A stretch of 64,000 bases of DNA. Origin: Novosphingobium sp. 32-60-15 (GTDB lineage: Bacteria; Pseudomonadota; Alphaproteobacteria; Sphingomonadales; Sphingomonadaceae). Positions 51,776 through 59,497 of the stretch are shown here, in pieces. The translations under genes were made by a program, and so were the position numbers. Location: positions 62,001 to 126,000 of the forward strand of contig NZ_NCEN01000004.1 in the NCBI RefSeq assembly GCF_002280675.1, read 5' to 3'. The notes beneath the pieces are model-generated. The model did no database searches. It was not told the DNA's origin and worked only from the letters and a program-made list of their open reading frames with translations. Each line of letters starts with the position of its first letter. Position 1 is the first letter of the stretch.

Positions 51776-53287
51776 CTATCCCTTCGGCCGGTGTAAAATC
51801 CGGCTCGTAAACAAACCCTTGCGATAGAAGGATATGATCTCCTCCGGCCGCTCCGGGTCCAGCACTTCGTTATCCGCAAGCGCCTTTTCCGCATCGCTCA
51901 ATTCATGCGGAACGAACGGGATCAGGCGCTTACCGGCCTTTGACGTAGCGCCGATCATTGCAGCCATTCCGCCATGCTGGCCCAAGCGCTCCGCTACCCG
52001 CTCAGGCGTCATACCGCAATGCTCGGCAAGCAGCGAAATGCGCAAATTGCGGATTGTACGCCCGCAATGGGCATTGGCTGGCCGTGCACAATCGATGAAA
52101 ACATCGCATTCGCTATCCAGTCCCATGGACCGGTTGTTGAGATTGGCCGATCCGATGCGCAGCACCTCATCGTCAACAATCGTCAGCTTGGAATGCACAT
52201 AAATCGGCGTCCCACCCGCCGTTACAGGGTGCCAGACAGAGAACCTGCGCTTGTGATCAGCCTGCTCGATGGCTTGTATCAGCCGCACCCTTGCCCCATC
52301 CATCGCGGCTTGCTCCAACCAGCCATCAGAGCTTTGCGGATTGATCAGCACCACCTCTGGCGGGTCAGGTTCAGCCATGCGAACCGCAATCGCTTCGGCA
52401 ATTTTGCGAGATGCGAAATACTGGTTCTCGAAATAGATGTGCTTTTTTGCGCGCGCAATATGTTCGACAAACAACGCCTCGATTTCGCGAATTTCCCCCG
52501 CATCGGCATATTGCGACCGCGTCCGCGCGATGCCGATTTCGACATCGCGGAACTCGGCTTCGATCTGCGCTGGCCAGGGCGATGAATCCTGCGGCACACA
52601 AGGGATCAGCGGCTTGCCCCCTGCCTGCACCCAGCGCGTACGCCCGAACTTGCCGAGCAAAGCTGCCGCATCGCCCTCCATCAACATTGTGCAATCATGC
52701 CAAGGACCGTAAGGTCGGCCACCCGGACCCCGCCGTCGCTTGTCATTGTCCAGGTGGTCGCGCGTGTCCCAGCGGTCACCCGCCATATCGATCCCGCCAC
52801 ACACCGCAAACTTGTCGTCGATCACCACAATCTTCTGATGGTGACTGCATCCCAGCGGATGGGCACTGTCCAGTTTGAACACGATCCGCGGATGCCGCCA
52901 CCACCGCAGCAGATCGAGCATCATCGACCCGCGAAACACCGCTTTTAAGGCACCAAAGTTCCACTTTAGCACCCGTATATCCAGCGTCTTGCGCCGGTTG
53001 GAAAGCCACACAATAAAGGTGCCAAGCCGCGCGGGCGCAACCTTGCGGCGCGGCAAATTCCACCACCGGCGACCGCCGCCAATCTTGATGCGAGTGTCAA
53101 AATCCCACCCGATCAACATGATCCGCTGCTGCGCGCGCATCATGGCTTCGCGCATTAACGAGAAGTAGTCGGCCGCATCAATCACTGCATGGGCGCGCGT
53201 CGCCATGGCATATCGCCAGACAGACCGTGTTTCACCAGCATGATCGGTTTCGTTTTGATCTGCGAGTTGATTGCTATCGTGCGTCAC
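51776..53287 (-). CDS. Phospholipase D family protein (cardiolipin-synthase-like)
   Basis: The 503-residue protein has two HKD motifs, HHQKIVVIDDKFAVCGGIDM and HSKLTIVDDEVLRIGSANLN, in the order of phospholipase D and cardiolipin synthases. Upstream is GWDFDTRIKIGG; there are no long N-terminal membrane helices, so it may act at the membrane surface. The start is uncertain: GTG 53287 has GGCGGGGA upstream and includes the conserved WRYAMATRAHAV segment; ATG 53206 would remove 27 residues. Its actual reaction (transphosphatidylation or hydrolysis) cannot be fixed. Confidence 0.88.
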   Translation of the reverse strand: MTHDSNQLADQNETDHAGETRSVWRYAMATRAHAVIDAADYFSLMREAMMRAQQRIMLIGWDFDTRIKIGGGRRWWNLPRRKVAPARLGTFIVWLSNRRKTLDIRVLKWNFGALKAVFRGSMMLDLLRWWRHPRIVFKLDSAHPLGCSHHQKIVVIDDKFAVCGGIDMAGDRWDTRDHLDNDKRRRGPGGRPYGPWHDCTMLMEGDAAALLGKFGRTRWVQAGGKPLIPCVPQDSSPWPAQIEAEFRDVEIGIARTRSQYADAGEIREIEALFVEHIARAKKHIYFENQYFASRKIAEAIAVRMAEPDPPEVVLINPQSSDGWLEQAAMDGARVRLIQAIEQADHKRRFSVWHPVTAGGTPIYVHSKLTIVDDEVLRIGSANLNNRSMGLDSECDVFIDCARPANAHCGRTIRNLRISLLAEHCGMTPERVAERLGQHGGMAAMIGATSKAGKRLIPFVPHELSDAEKALADNEVLDPERPEEIISFYRKGLFTSRILHRPKG

Positions 53288-53442
53288 GTATTCCCCGCCA
53301 ACCGCATAGTTCGTGACGCCCCGACCCGCCACATAACGATACAGTTAGTGCAGGTCTGCGGCCACATTGCAAGGTTACGCTTAGCGGTAATGACGGTTCC
53401 CGTGTCGGATAATGCCGCGCTGCTGCGCGCTAGTTCCTGAAT

Positions 53443-53754
53443 TCAATTCTCGACCGGGATGACCAGTTCATCAGGATGGGCCATGTTCAAATTGCTTCGT
53501 AGCAATTCTCCGACAAGATCAGGGTCAGCGTGACGCGGGTCAAGCAAGGCAACACGGTTCTTCATCCGGTCCCGCTCGGCGGTCAGCTTCGCAATCTCGG
53601 CCTCACGCTGATCAAGCAGCCGCGCATTTTCACCCCAAGCCAGCAGTCCACTTGGCCCGGCAACACCGATAGCGCCAAGGACCAGCAAAGCCACAAGCGC
53701 AAGCGACTGGGTCAGACTGTCTTTTGGAAGCAAGGGGGCGCGGCGTGATTGCAT
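53443..53754 (-). CDS. ftsB: Septum formation initiator (FtsB/DivIC-like)
   Basis: The 103-residue protein has an N-terminal cytoplasmic tail, one membrane helix (LALVALLVLGAIGVAGPSG) and a periplasmic coiled coil (LLDQREAEIAKLTAERDRMKNRV), followed by DPDLVGELLRSNLNM. This is the topology and length of FtsB-like divisome proteins, which bridge FtsL and FtsQ. The short C-terminal segment with NMAHPDELVI is usual in alphaproteobacteria. It stands alone here, 150 bases from the phospholipase-D-like gene. The assignment is strong for the family and good for the name. Confidence 0.85.
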   Translation of the reverse strand: MQSRRAPLLPKDSLTQSLALVALLVLGAIGVAGPSGLLAWGENARLLDQREAEIAKLTAERDRMKNRVALLDPRHADPDLVGELLRSNLNMAHPDELVIPVEN

Positions 53755-53985
53755 GGTCTTACTGAATCACAATTCCCAAGCCGATTCAAGCGCTAATGAA
53801 AACAATTCGGAATATCCTTGGCATAGGATCGTTCAAAACGGTGTGCTGGGCGACGCGGTCAGTAGAACGCTGCTCTCGAAACGATGCTGCCAGCCTTAGC
53901 CTGTATATGCGCTGTTCACCGTATTCCATCCGCGATGGTTGCCTGTCCTTTTCCAGACAGCTTTCCTGCCAATCCGGAGCGGCTC

Positions 53986-54600
53986 ATGGAACTCGCAGTC
54001 CCTTCGCGTCGTCATTTTTTGACCGCAATCGGAAACTTGGCCAGCGCAGGCTGGATTGCAATGAACTGGCCGAAGATCGCAGCCGCAACCGAACACTCCG
54101 GCCATGATGCCGCAGCACCGCCCAACGCCATCAAAACACTGTCCGAGAGCGAGGCCGCCACTGTTGATGCCATCGCCAACCTGATTGTGCCCGGCGGTAC
54201 AACACCCGGCGCACGTGACGCGCGCGTCATTTATTTCATCGACAACGCGTTGGGGAGTTTCTTCGCAGCCCAATTGCCCTCGTTCCGCGAAGGTCTGGGC
54301 GAATTTACCAGCAGCTATAGCTCAAGCCATGGGACCGAAACTTCGTTCGCTTCGGCCGCTGAAACACAGCAGATTGCGTTTCTGAAAGAGGTTGAGAAAA
54401 CGCCGTTTTTCCTCGCTGTGCGCAGGCTCACCGTGCTCGGTCTGCTCGCGCTGCCCAAATATGGCGGCAATCATGACAATTTGGGCTGGAAGCTGATCGG
54501 GGTGGAGGACAACCACGCGTGGGAGCCACCATTCGGCTTCTATGACCAGGATTACGCAGGGTTTGAGCCCTACCCCGGCACCAAGCCCTACACCGCCTGA
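53986..54600 (+). CDS. Gluconate 2-dehydrogenase subunit 3 family protein
   Basis: The 204-residue protein starts MELAVPSRRHFLTAIGNLAS with a twin-arginine (SRRHFL) signal. The mature part contains LSESEAATVDAIANLIVPGG, TPGARDARVIYFIDN, and QQIAFLKEVEKTPFF, as in the small subunit of gluconate 2-dehydrogenase and related GMC dehydrogenases. CCGGAG precedes ATG 53986. It lies 12 bases upstream of the GMC oxidoreductase, which lacks its own signal, so the small subunit probably carries the folded pair through Tat. Confidence 0.88.
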   Translation: MELAVPSRRHFLTAIGNLASAGWIAMNWPKIAAATEHSGHDAAAPPNAIKTLSESEAATVDAIANLIVPGGTTPGARDARVIYFIDNALGSFFAAQLPSFREGLGEFTSSYSSSHGTETSFASAAETQQIAFLKEVEKTPFFLAVRRLTVLGLLALPKYGGNHDNLGWKLIGVEDNHAWEPPFGFYDQDYAGFEPYPGTKPYTA

Positions 54601-54612
54601 CGGAGCAGCCCG

Positions 54613-56262
54613 ATGCAGCGCAAAACTTTCAAGACCAGCGAAACAGTCGATTTCATCGTCGTAGGCTCTGGCGCATCGGGCGGAATCATGGCGCGTGAAC
54701 TGGCGCGCGCGGGCAACAGTGTTGTCGTGATGGAACAAGGCCCGCGCCTTGATGCCCATGAATTTGAACATGACGAACTGAAATACCGCAACCTTTCCGG
54801 CATCACCAATAACCCCGCCACCAACCCGCAAACCTTCCGTAATACCGAAGACCAAAAGGCCGCTAAGGTTTCGGGCAGAAACCCGCTGACTTACGCCCGC
54901 GTGGTCGGTGGCAGCAGTTCGCACTTCAACGCCAATTTCTGGCGGTTGCACGAAATCGACTTCATCGAACGCAGCCGCCTTGGCGCAATCGAAGGCGCAG
55001 ACCTCGTCGACTGGCCCATCACATATGCCGAACTCGAACCGTACTATACCAAAGTGGAATGGGAAGTCGGCGTGTCCGGCCTTGCCGGGGCCAGCCCGTT
55101 CGATCCGTGGCGCAGCAAACCCTACCCCATGCCGCCCTTGCCCGTGAAATCATCCGGCGTGTTGTTTGAACGCGGCGCAAAGAAGCTCGGCCTGCACCCC
55201 TTCCCCGCCCCGATGGCGATCAATTCGGTCCTCTACAAAGACCGCCCGCCGTGCATCCAGTGCGGCCTGTGCGGCGGCTTTGCGTGTGAGGTCAAGGCCA
55301 AGTCATCATCGGTCTGGACCGTCATACCCGAGGCCGAGGCCACCAGGCGCTGCGAAGTGCGCGCCGAAAGTTACGTCTTCCGCATCGGCATGAACAAAGC
55401 TGGCCGCGCCACCGGCGTCTATTACTATGATCGTGATCGCAAGGAACAGTTCCAGAATGCCCGTGCGGTGGTCGTCTGCGCCAACGGTGCCGAAACACCA
55501 CGACTGCTGCTCAATTCGGCCACGGGATCAGCCCCCCAAGGCCTCGCCAATTCCAGCGGCGCGGTGGGGCGGTACTTGATGTTCAACAAGGGCGGCGGCG
55601 CGATGGCGCGCTTCGAACACCCGCTGAACGAATACAAGGGCGCCAATGTAACGCGCATCATGCACGACTTCTATGATTCCGATCCCAAGCGCGGGTTTTA
55701 TGGTGGCGGTGGCTTTGATGCGCGATCAGGCGGTCCACTCACATGGGGGCAAAGCGTACCCAAGGGGACACCAAACTGGGGGCCTGAATTCAAGGAATAC
55801 CTTGAATCGTACACGTATTGGATGAACTGTTCAGGCCACGGCACATCACTGGCGGTCGAAAGCAATCGCGTCGATATCGATCCCGATTTGAAAGATGCGT
55901 GGGGGCTGCCAGCCATCCGCGTAACCCACAAAGACCACCCCGACGATACCAAGCACGCCAAATGGCAGGTGGAACGTGCGGCTGAAATCATGGACGCAGC
56001 CGGAGCCAAGCAGATCGTCCCCGGCGAAATCGGTGAGGCAACCGGCGGGGTTCACTTGCTCGGTACCTGCCGCATGGGCAATGATCCTGCAACCTCGGTC
56101 ATCGACAAGTACCACCGCACGCATGATGTACGGAACCTGTTCCTGTGCGATGGTTCCAGCATGGTCACATCAGGCCGGGGCCAGCCCACGCAAACCATAG
56201 AAGCGTTGGCGTTCCGCGCCGCAGATCACATCGCCAAATTCGCCCGCACAGGCGATATCTGA
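54613..56262 (+). CDS. GMC family oxidoreductase
   Basis: The 549-residue FAD-dependent dehydrogenase has the dinucleotide motif VDFIVVGSGASGGIMAREL at the N-terminus, ARVVGGSSSHFNANF in the middle, IQCGLCGGFACEVKAKSS with several cysteines, and the C-terminal GGVHLLGTCRMGNDP and DGSSMVTSGRGQPTQTI. The catalytic His/Asn region CSGHGTS... precedes it. These are typical of the catalytic subunit of gluconate or other sugar acid dehydrogenases. It has no signal peptide. A cytochrome c subunit is not in the neighbourhood, so the electron acceptor is unknown. Confidence 0.92.
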   Translation: MQRKTFKTSETVDFIVVGSGASGGIMARELARAGNSVVVMEQGPRLDAHEFEHDELKYRNLSGITNNPATNPQTFRNTEDQKAAKVSGRNPLTYARVVGGSSSHFNANFWRLHEIDFIERSRLGAIEGADLVDWPITYAELEPYYTKVEWEVGVSGLAGASPFDPWRSKPYPMPPLPVKSSGVLFERGAKKLGLHPFPAPMAINSVLYKDRPPCIQCGLCGGFACEVKAKSSSVWTVIPEAEATRRCEVRAESYVFRIGMNKAGRATGVYYYDRDRKEQFQNARAVVVCANGAETPRLLLNSATGSAPQGLANSSGAVGRYLMFNKGGGAMARFEHPLNEYKGANVTRIMHDFYDSDPKRGFYGGGGFDARSGGPLTWGQSVPKGTPNWGPEFKEYLESYTYWMNCSGHGTSLAVESNRVDIDPDLKDAWGLPAIRVTHKDHPDDTKHAKWQVERAAEIMDAAGAKQIVPGEIGEATGGVHLLGTCRMGNDPATSVIDKYHRTHDVRNLFLCDGSSMVTSGRGQPTQTIEALAFRAADHIAKFARTGDI

Positions 56263-56306
56263 CAATCAGGCTCTTGCAGAGACAGCGTCTTTGATGGTGG
56301 AGGAAA

Positions 56307-56383
56307 TGGTGCACCCGGAACGATTCGAACGTCCGGCCCTCAGATTCGTAGTCTGATGCTCTATCCAGCTGAGCTACGGGTGC
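56307..56383 (-). tRNA. tRNA-Arg (ACG), copy 1
   Basis: This is a 77-base cloverleaf with acceptor GCACCCG / CGGGTGC, anticodon loop CTACGAA giving ACG (probably edited to ICG by TadA), the TTCGAATC T-loop and an encoded CCA. It is identical to the second copy 64 bases away. Confidence 0.96.
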
Positions 56384-56447
56384 CTGCCATTTTCTTCAAA
56401 CGCAAATCAATGCGTTCATATCCCGACATTCGCCCCAAAAGGGGGAA

Positions 56448-56524
56448 TGGTGCACCCGGAACGATTCGAACGTCCGGCCCTCAGATTCGTAGTCTGATGC
56501 TCTATCCAGCTGAGCTACGGGTGC
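56448..56524 (-). tRNA. tRNA-Arg (ACG), copy 2
   Basis: Identical to copy 1, with anticodon ACG and an encoded CCA. It lies 14 bases downstream of mutT on the same strand, so it may be co-transcribed with it; the two copies probably form one transcript. Confidence 0.96.
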
Positions 56525-56538
56525 GTGGAGACGCGCCT

Positions 56539-57003
56539 TTAGGTTGGTCTTTTCCCTTTGGCAACCCCTTCAATCACAAGCCCGTCAAGCACCGGAATTA
56601 GCGCCTGCGCCAAGGGTATGTCGAGCGGGGGCATGGGCAAAGCCAACAGTTCCGGCGCAGACACCCAGTTTATTTGCGTGCCGGCCTCAAGCGCCTTGGG
56701 CGAACCGCACCAACGCGTCGCTGTATATAATAACAGCAGCACTGCCTTTTTCCCCGGTTCGGCAAAGCTCGTTGCAAACGACAGCGGCGTGATCGCATAA
56801 GATTCGACAATAACGCCCAGTTCTTCGGCTATTTCACGCACCAGTGCGGCTTCGGGCGCTTCACCAGCCTCAACCTTGCCGCCGGGAAATTCCCACAGCC
56901 CGCCGTGGGCTTTGCCCGCAGCGCGTTGCTGCACGAGCACTTTCCCGTCTGTGGATAATAACGCAAGCGCAACCACGACCATCATCGGCGGATTGCCGTC
57001 CAT
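56539..57003 (-). CDS. mutT: 8-oxo-dGTP diphosphatase (Nudix)
   Basis: The 154-residue protein has the complete Nudix box GGKVEAGEAPEAALVREIAEELGV (cited by ends GGKVEAGEAPE and REIAEELGV) and a preceding HGGLWEFPGG segment. This is the MutT type that hydrolyses 8-oxo-dGTP to prevent A to C transversions. The C-terminus INWVSAPELLALPMPPLDIPL is normal for MutT in this group. ATG 57003 begins MDGNPPMMVVV. It precedes the two tRNA-Arg genes on the minus strand and is divergent from the pilin genes. Confidence 0.9.
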   Translation of the reverse strand: MDGNPPMMVVVALALLSTDGKVLVQQRAAGKAHGGLWEFPGGKVEAGEAPEAALVREIAEELGVIVESYAITPLSFATSFAEPGKKAVLLLLYTATRWCGSPKALEAGTQINWVSAPELLALPMPPLDIPLAQALIPVLDGLVIEGVAKGKRPT

Positions 57004-57075
57004 CTACGTTGCCTCCATCAATATTTTATTAGGCATGGTATCGTATTATTGCTGAACCGCAATATTGGAAGAAAT

Positions 57076-57249
57076 GTGAAGTTGCTGTTTCATCATCTTA
57101 TTCGCAATACTTGCGGCGCTACGGCCATTGAATACGGCTTGCTGATTGCTGTGATCGGTCTGGCAGCAGCCACCGGCCTGAGCAAATTCACACCATCGTT
57201 GAACAACATTTACTCAATGGTTCACCAAGCCACCGAAAATAAGGTCTGA
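57076..57249 (+). CDS. Flp-family pilin (copy 1, divergent)
   Basis: The 57-residue protein begins VKLLFHHLIRNTCGATAIEYG and then a hydrophobic helix LLIAVIGLAAATGL, as in the type IVb Flp pilins: short basic leader, GATAIEYG processing region, hydrophobic core. It differs from copies 2 and 3 in the C-terminal part. The start is GTG 57076, with GGAAG upstream; an ATG at 57049 lacks support. The first residue of the mature protein would follow the glycine in CGATAIEYG. Role in pilus formation is an inference. Confidence 0.75.
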   Translation: MKLLFHHLIRNTCGATAIEYGLLIAVIGLAAATGLSKFTPSLNNIYSMVHQATENKV

Positions 57250-57360
57250 ACGGTTTAACGCAATTTTTAGAATTGCACACGTAAGACTACCAACGCTTGC
57301 TTCGGTACAAAAATTCTTGAGCGGGCCGGGATGATGAAAACATACACTAGGAGACTGACC

Positions 57361-57543
57361 ATGAAGCTTTTCCGTGACCTGTTCACCAACGAAGATGGCG
57401 CCACCGCGATTGAATACGGCCTGATCGCCGCTCTCGTGGCTGTTGCTGCAATGACCGCCATGGGCTCGCTCGGCAACTCGCTCAGCACCACGTTCGGTCT
57501 GGTTTCGACCAACATGACCAACGCACAAGACGGCAAGCTCTAA
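57361..57543 (+). CDS. Flp-family type IVb pilin (copy 2)
   Basis: The 60-residue prepilin has a short leader MKLFRDLFTNEDG, the processing region GATAIEYGLIAALVAVA and a polar tail LGNSLSTTFG. AGGAG lies eight bases upstream of ATG 57361. Flp pilins polymerise to Tad pili used in surface attachment after cleavage by a CpaA-type prepilin peptidase. Copy 3, immediately downstream, is nearly identical. No cpaA, cpaC or tadA-type assembly gene is in the window, so assembly genes must be elsewhere. Confidence 0.9.
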   Translation: MKLFRDLFTNEDGATAIEYGLIAALVAVAAMTAMGSLGNSLSTTFGLVSTNMTNAQDGKL

Positions 57544-57557
57544 GAGCTTGATGATCG

Positions 57558-57594
57558 CCTGAAGGGTTGGGCGTAACACACGCCCCCCTTCAGG
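57558..57594 (+). other. Long hairpin between pilin copies 2 and 3
   Basis: CCTGAAGGG pairs with CCCTTCAGG and, after a two-base TT bulge, GGGCGT pairs with ACGCCC around an AACAC loop. The 15 base pairs lie 14 bases after the copy 2 stop. No long T-run follows (ACGGTTTCTT), so it may be an attenuator or an mRNA stabiliser setting relative pilin levels, not a full terminator. Confidence 0.7.
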
Positions 57595-57626
57595 ACGGTT
57601 TCTTACTTGTTCAAAGGAATTCCATC

Positions 57627-57809
57627 ATGAAGCTTTTTCACGAAATACTGAAAAGCGAAGATGGGGCTACAGCAATTGAATACGGCCTGATCGCCGCTCT
57701 TGTTGCCGTTGCTGCAATGACCGCCATGGGTTCACTGGGCAACTCGCTCAGCACCACGTTCGGTATGGTTTCGACCAATATGGTCAAAGCGCAGGACGGC
57801 AAGCTGTAA
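57627..57809 (+). CDS. Flp-family type IVb pilin (copy 3)
   Basis: The 60-residue prepilin starts MKLFHEILKSEDGATAIEYG and ends in a C-terminus of NAQDGKL-type (VKAQDGKL). It is identical to copy 2 over nearly all of the mature part (GATAIEYGLIAALVAVA through LGNSLSTTFG) and differs mainly in the leader and in a few C-terminal positions. AAAGGAATTCC precedes the ATG. It is followed by a strong terminator at 57836-57866. The gene pair clearly arose by tandem duplication. Confidence 0.9.
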   Translation: MKLFHEILKSEDGATAIEYGLIAALVAVAAMTAMGSLGNSLSTTFGMVSTNMVKAQDGKL

Positions 57810-57835
57810 TAGCTCGATTACCGCAGAAAACCGGA

Positions 57836-57866
57836 GGGGCTGGCAAACGATTGCCAGCCCCTTTTC
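57836..57866 (+). terminator. Terminator after the pilin genes
   Basis: A perfect 10-base stem GGGGCTGGCA / TGCCAGCCCC with a six-base loop is followed by TTTTCT. Confidence 0.92.
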
Positions 57867-57907
57867 TGATTCGGCTTCGGGCACTATCTCAATTTACACC
57901 CAAGTAT

Positions 57908-59386
57908 TTAATATACAACAATTTTTACCTTCTGGCCTACCGAAAGTTTACTCGTCGTGGTCAATCCGTTGAGCACCAGAAACCGTTCAAGCGCCTTGTC
58001 GGTATAGGCCATCCGGCTGGCCATAGTCTGGACCGTCTCGCCGGACTTTACCGTAACAACCGAAAGCTTGCGCGGGCGCACTGCTGATGCTTCGGTGGCG
58101 TTGATCCGGCGGATTGACTGGAACATCGCATTGAACTGCGTCGCCTGTCCTGCCTGGCTGATAGTCGCAAAATGGAACGCCTGTTGTGGCCCCCATTCAT
58201 AGGCAAAAACGATTACGTCGACCTGGCTGTTGCCGCTTGTGGCGCGCGTCGCACCATAGGCGGCTTTGATGCCGTTAACCGTCGTCGTCTGAATCGAATC
58301 AGCCCGCATTTGCTGTTCGCTCAATCCCGCAAACACGGTGTTGATGTAAGCGGACAGATCACCATTGTACTGCGCTGATGAAAACTCGCCCTTCCCGCTC
58401 TGGCCCGAAATCGAAACAGAGCGCGTTCCGTTAACCAGATAGAACCCGTTGGGCGCCTGAAACGCCAACCGCAGCGAAGGATGCGTAAACTTCGATCCAT
58501 CGACAATGCCCTGTGCCGGATCATCACCATATGTCAGGCCATTGATCCCTGCCAGAAACGCATCGCGATTGGTCATCCCCGGCTTCGTTCCGGCACGTGC
58601 CAAAGCGGCGCGGACGCGCGATGCCGGATCAGGATGGGTACTGGCCCATGCCGGAACCTGATTCGAAGTGCCCTTTATGCTGGCATCCAGCGTGTTCTGG
58701 TTGGCAAGGCTTTGCAAAACCGATGACATCGCGCGCGGATCATATCCTGCGCGCTGCAAATAGGTAACGCCAAGGTTGTCCGCTTCGGTTTCCTGCCCGC
58801 GCGAATACTTCAGCGTCAGCAATTGGCTGCCGGTGGAGAAAATCTTCTGCCCGATCTGCCCCAGCGCACCGTTGCCGAGCAATGCCCCTGACAGCAGCGT
58901 ACCCAACGTGCCGATGATGGTATTGCGCGTTGCAGCGCTTTGACGCTTGGAGGAATGGCGAGCAGCAACATGACCCACTTCATGGCCCAGCACACCTGCC
59001 AGTTCCGCCTCATTGTTCATCAAAGCCGCCAATTGGCGCGTCACGTAAATATAGCCGCCTGGAACCGCAAAAGCGTTGTTCACGGGCGAATTCAGCAGGG
59101 TAACCGTAAAGTCACCACGCGCGTTGCTCAGGCCGGATTGTACCGCAATATTCTTGCCGATCGTCTGCACATAATTGGACTGCGGGCCAGTCATCGCCCC
59201 GCCAAATTCCTGCAGCAACTGGGGATGCGCTTCGGCACCTTGCTGCCGGTCTGCCGCGCTGATGGCCTGGATTGCACCTTGTGCATTGGCCGGGCTAGCC
59301 TTCTGGCTGGCCCATGCAGGCAGAACTACCGCCGCCATTGCGGTTACTGTCAGAATTGCAGCACGTGAACGAAGTTTAACTGGCAT
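57908..59386 (-). CDS. M48 family metalloprotease with LysM-like C-terminus
   Basis: The 492-residue exported protein has a signal sequence (RAAILTVTAMAAVVLPAWAS) and a zinc metalloprotease domain with GVLGHEVGHVAARHSSKR (HExxH) and, further on, the third-ligand region ETEADNLGVTYL. The C-terminus TVKSGETVQTMASRM then KLSVGQKVKIVVY resembles a LysM peptidoglycan-binding domain. It is similar to BepA-like periplasmic quality-control proteases that act in outer-membrane protein assembly. ATG 59386 with GGGAGAG upstream is chosen; the frame extends to 59464 without support. Confidence 0.88.
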   Translation of the reverse strand: MPVKLRSRAAILTVTAMAAVVLPAWASQKASPANAQGAIQAISAADRQQGAEAHPQLLQEFGGAMTGPQSNYVQTIGKNIAVQSGLSNARGDFTVTLLNSPVNNAFAVPGGYIYVTRQLAALMNNEAELAGVLGHEVGHVAARHSSKRQSAATRNTIIGTLGTLLSGALLGNGALGQIGQKIFSTGSQLLTLKYSRGQETEADNLGVTYLQRAGYDPRAMSSVLQSLANQNTLDASIKGTSNQVPAWASTHPDPASRVRAALARAGTKPGMTNRDAFLAGINGLTYGDDPAQGIVDGSKFTHPSLRLAFQAPNGFYLVNGTRSVSISGQSGKGEFSSAQYNGDLSAYINTVFAGLSEQQMRADSIQTTTVNGIKAAYGATRATSGNSQVDVIVFAYEWGPQQAFHFATISQAGQATQFNAMFQSIRRINATEASAVRPRKLSVVTVKSGETVQTMASRMAYTDKALERFLVLNGLTTTSKLSVGQKVKIVVY

Positions 59387-59497
59387 CGGTCTCTCCCTAC
59401 CGGCAAGCGAGATTGTACGCCCGCACCTTAACCGGTGACGAACGCAATAACCCCTATCTCGCAAATAGAGTTCCCGAGCGCCAGTGGGCGCACAAGA

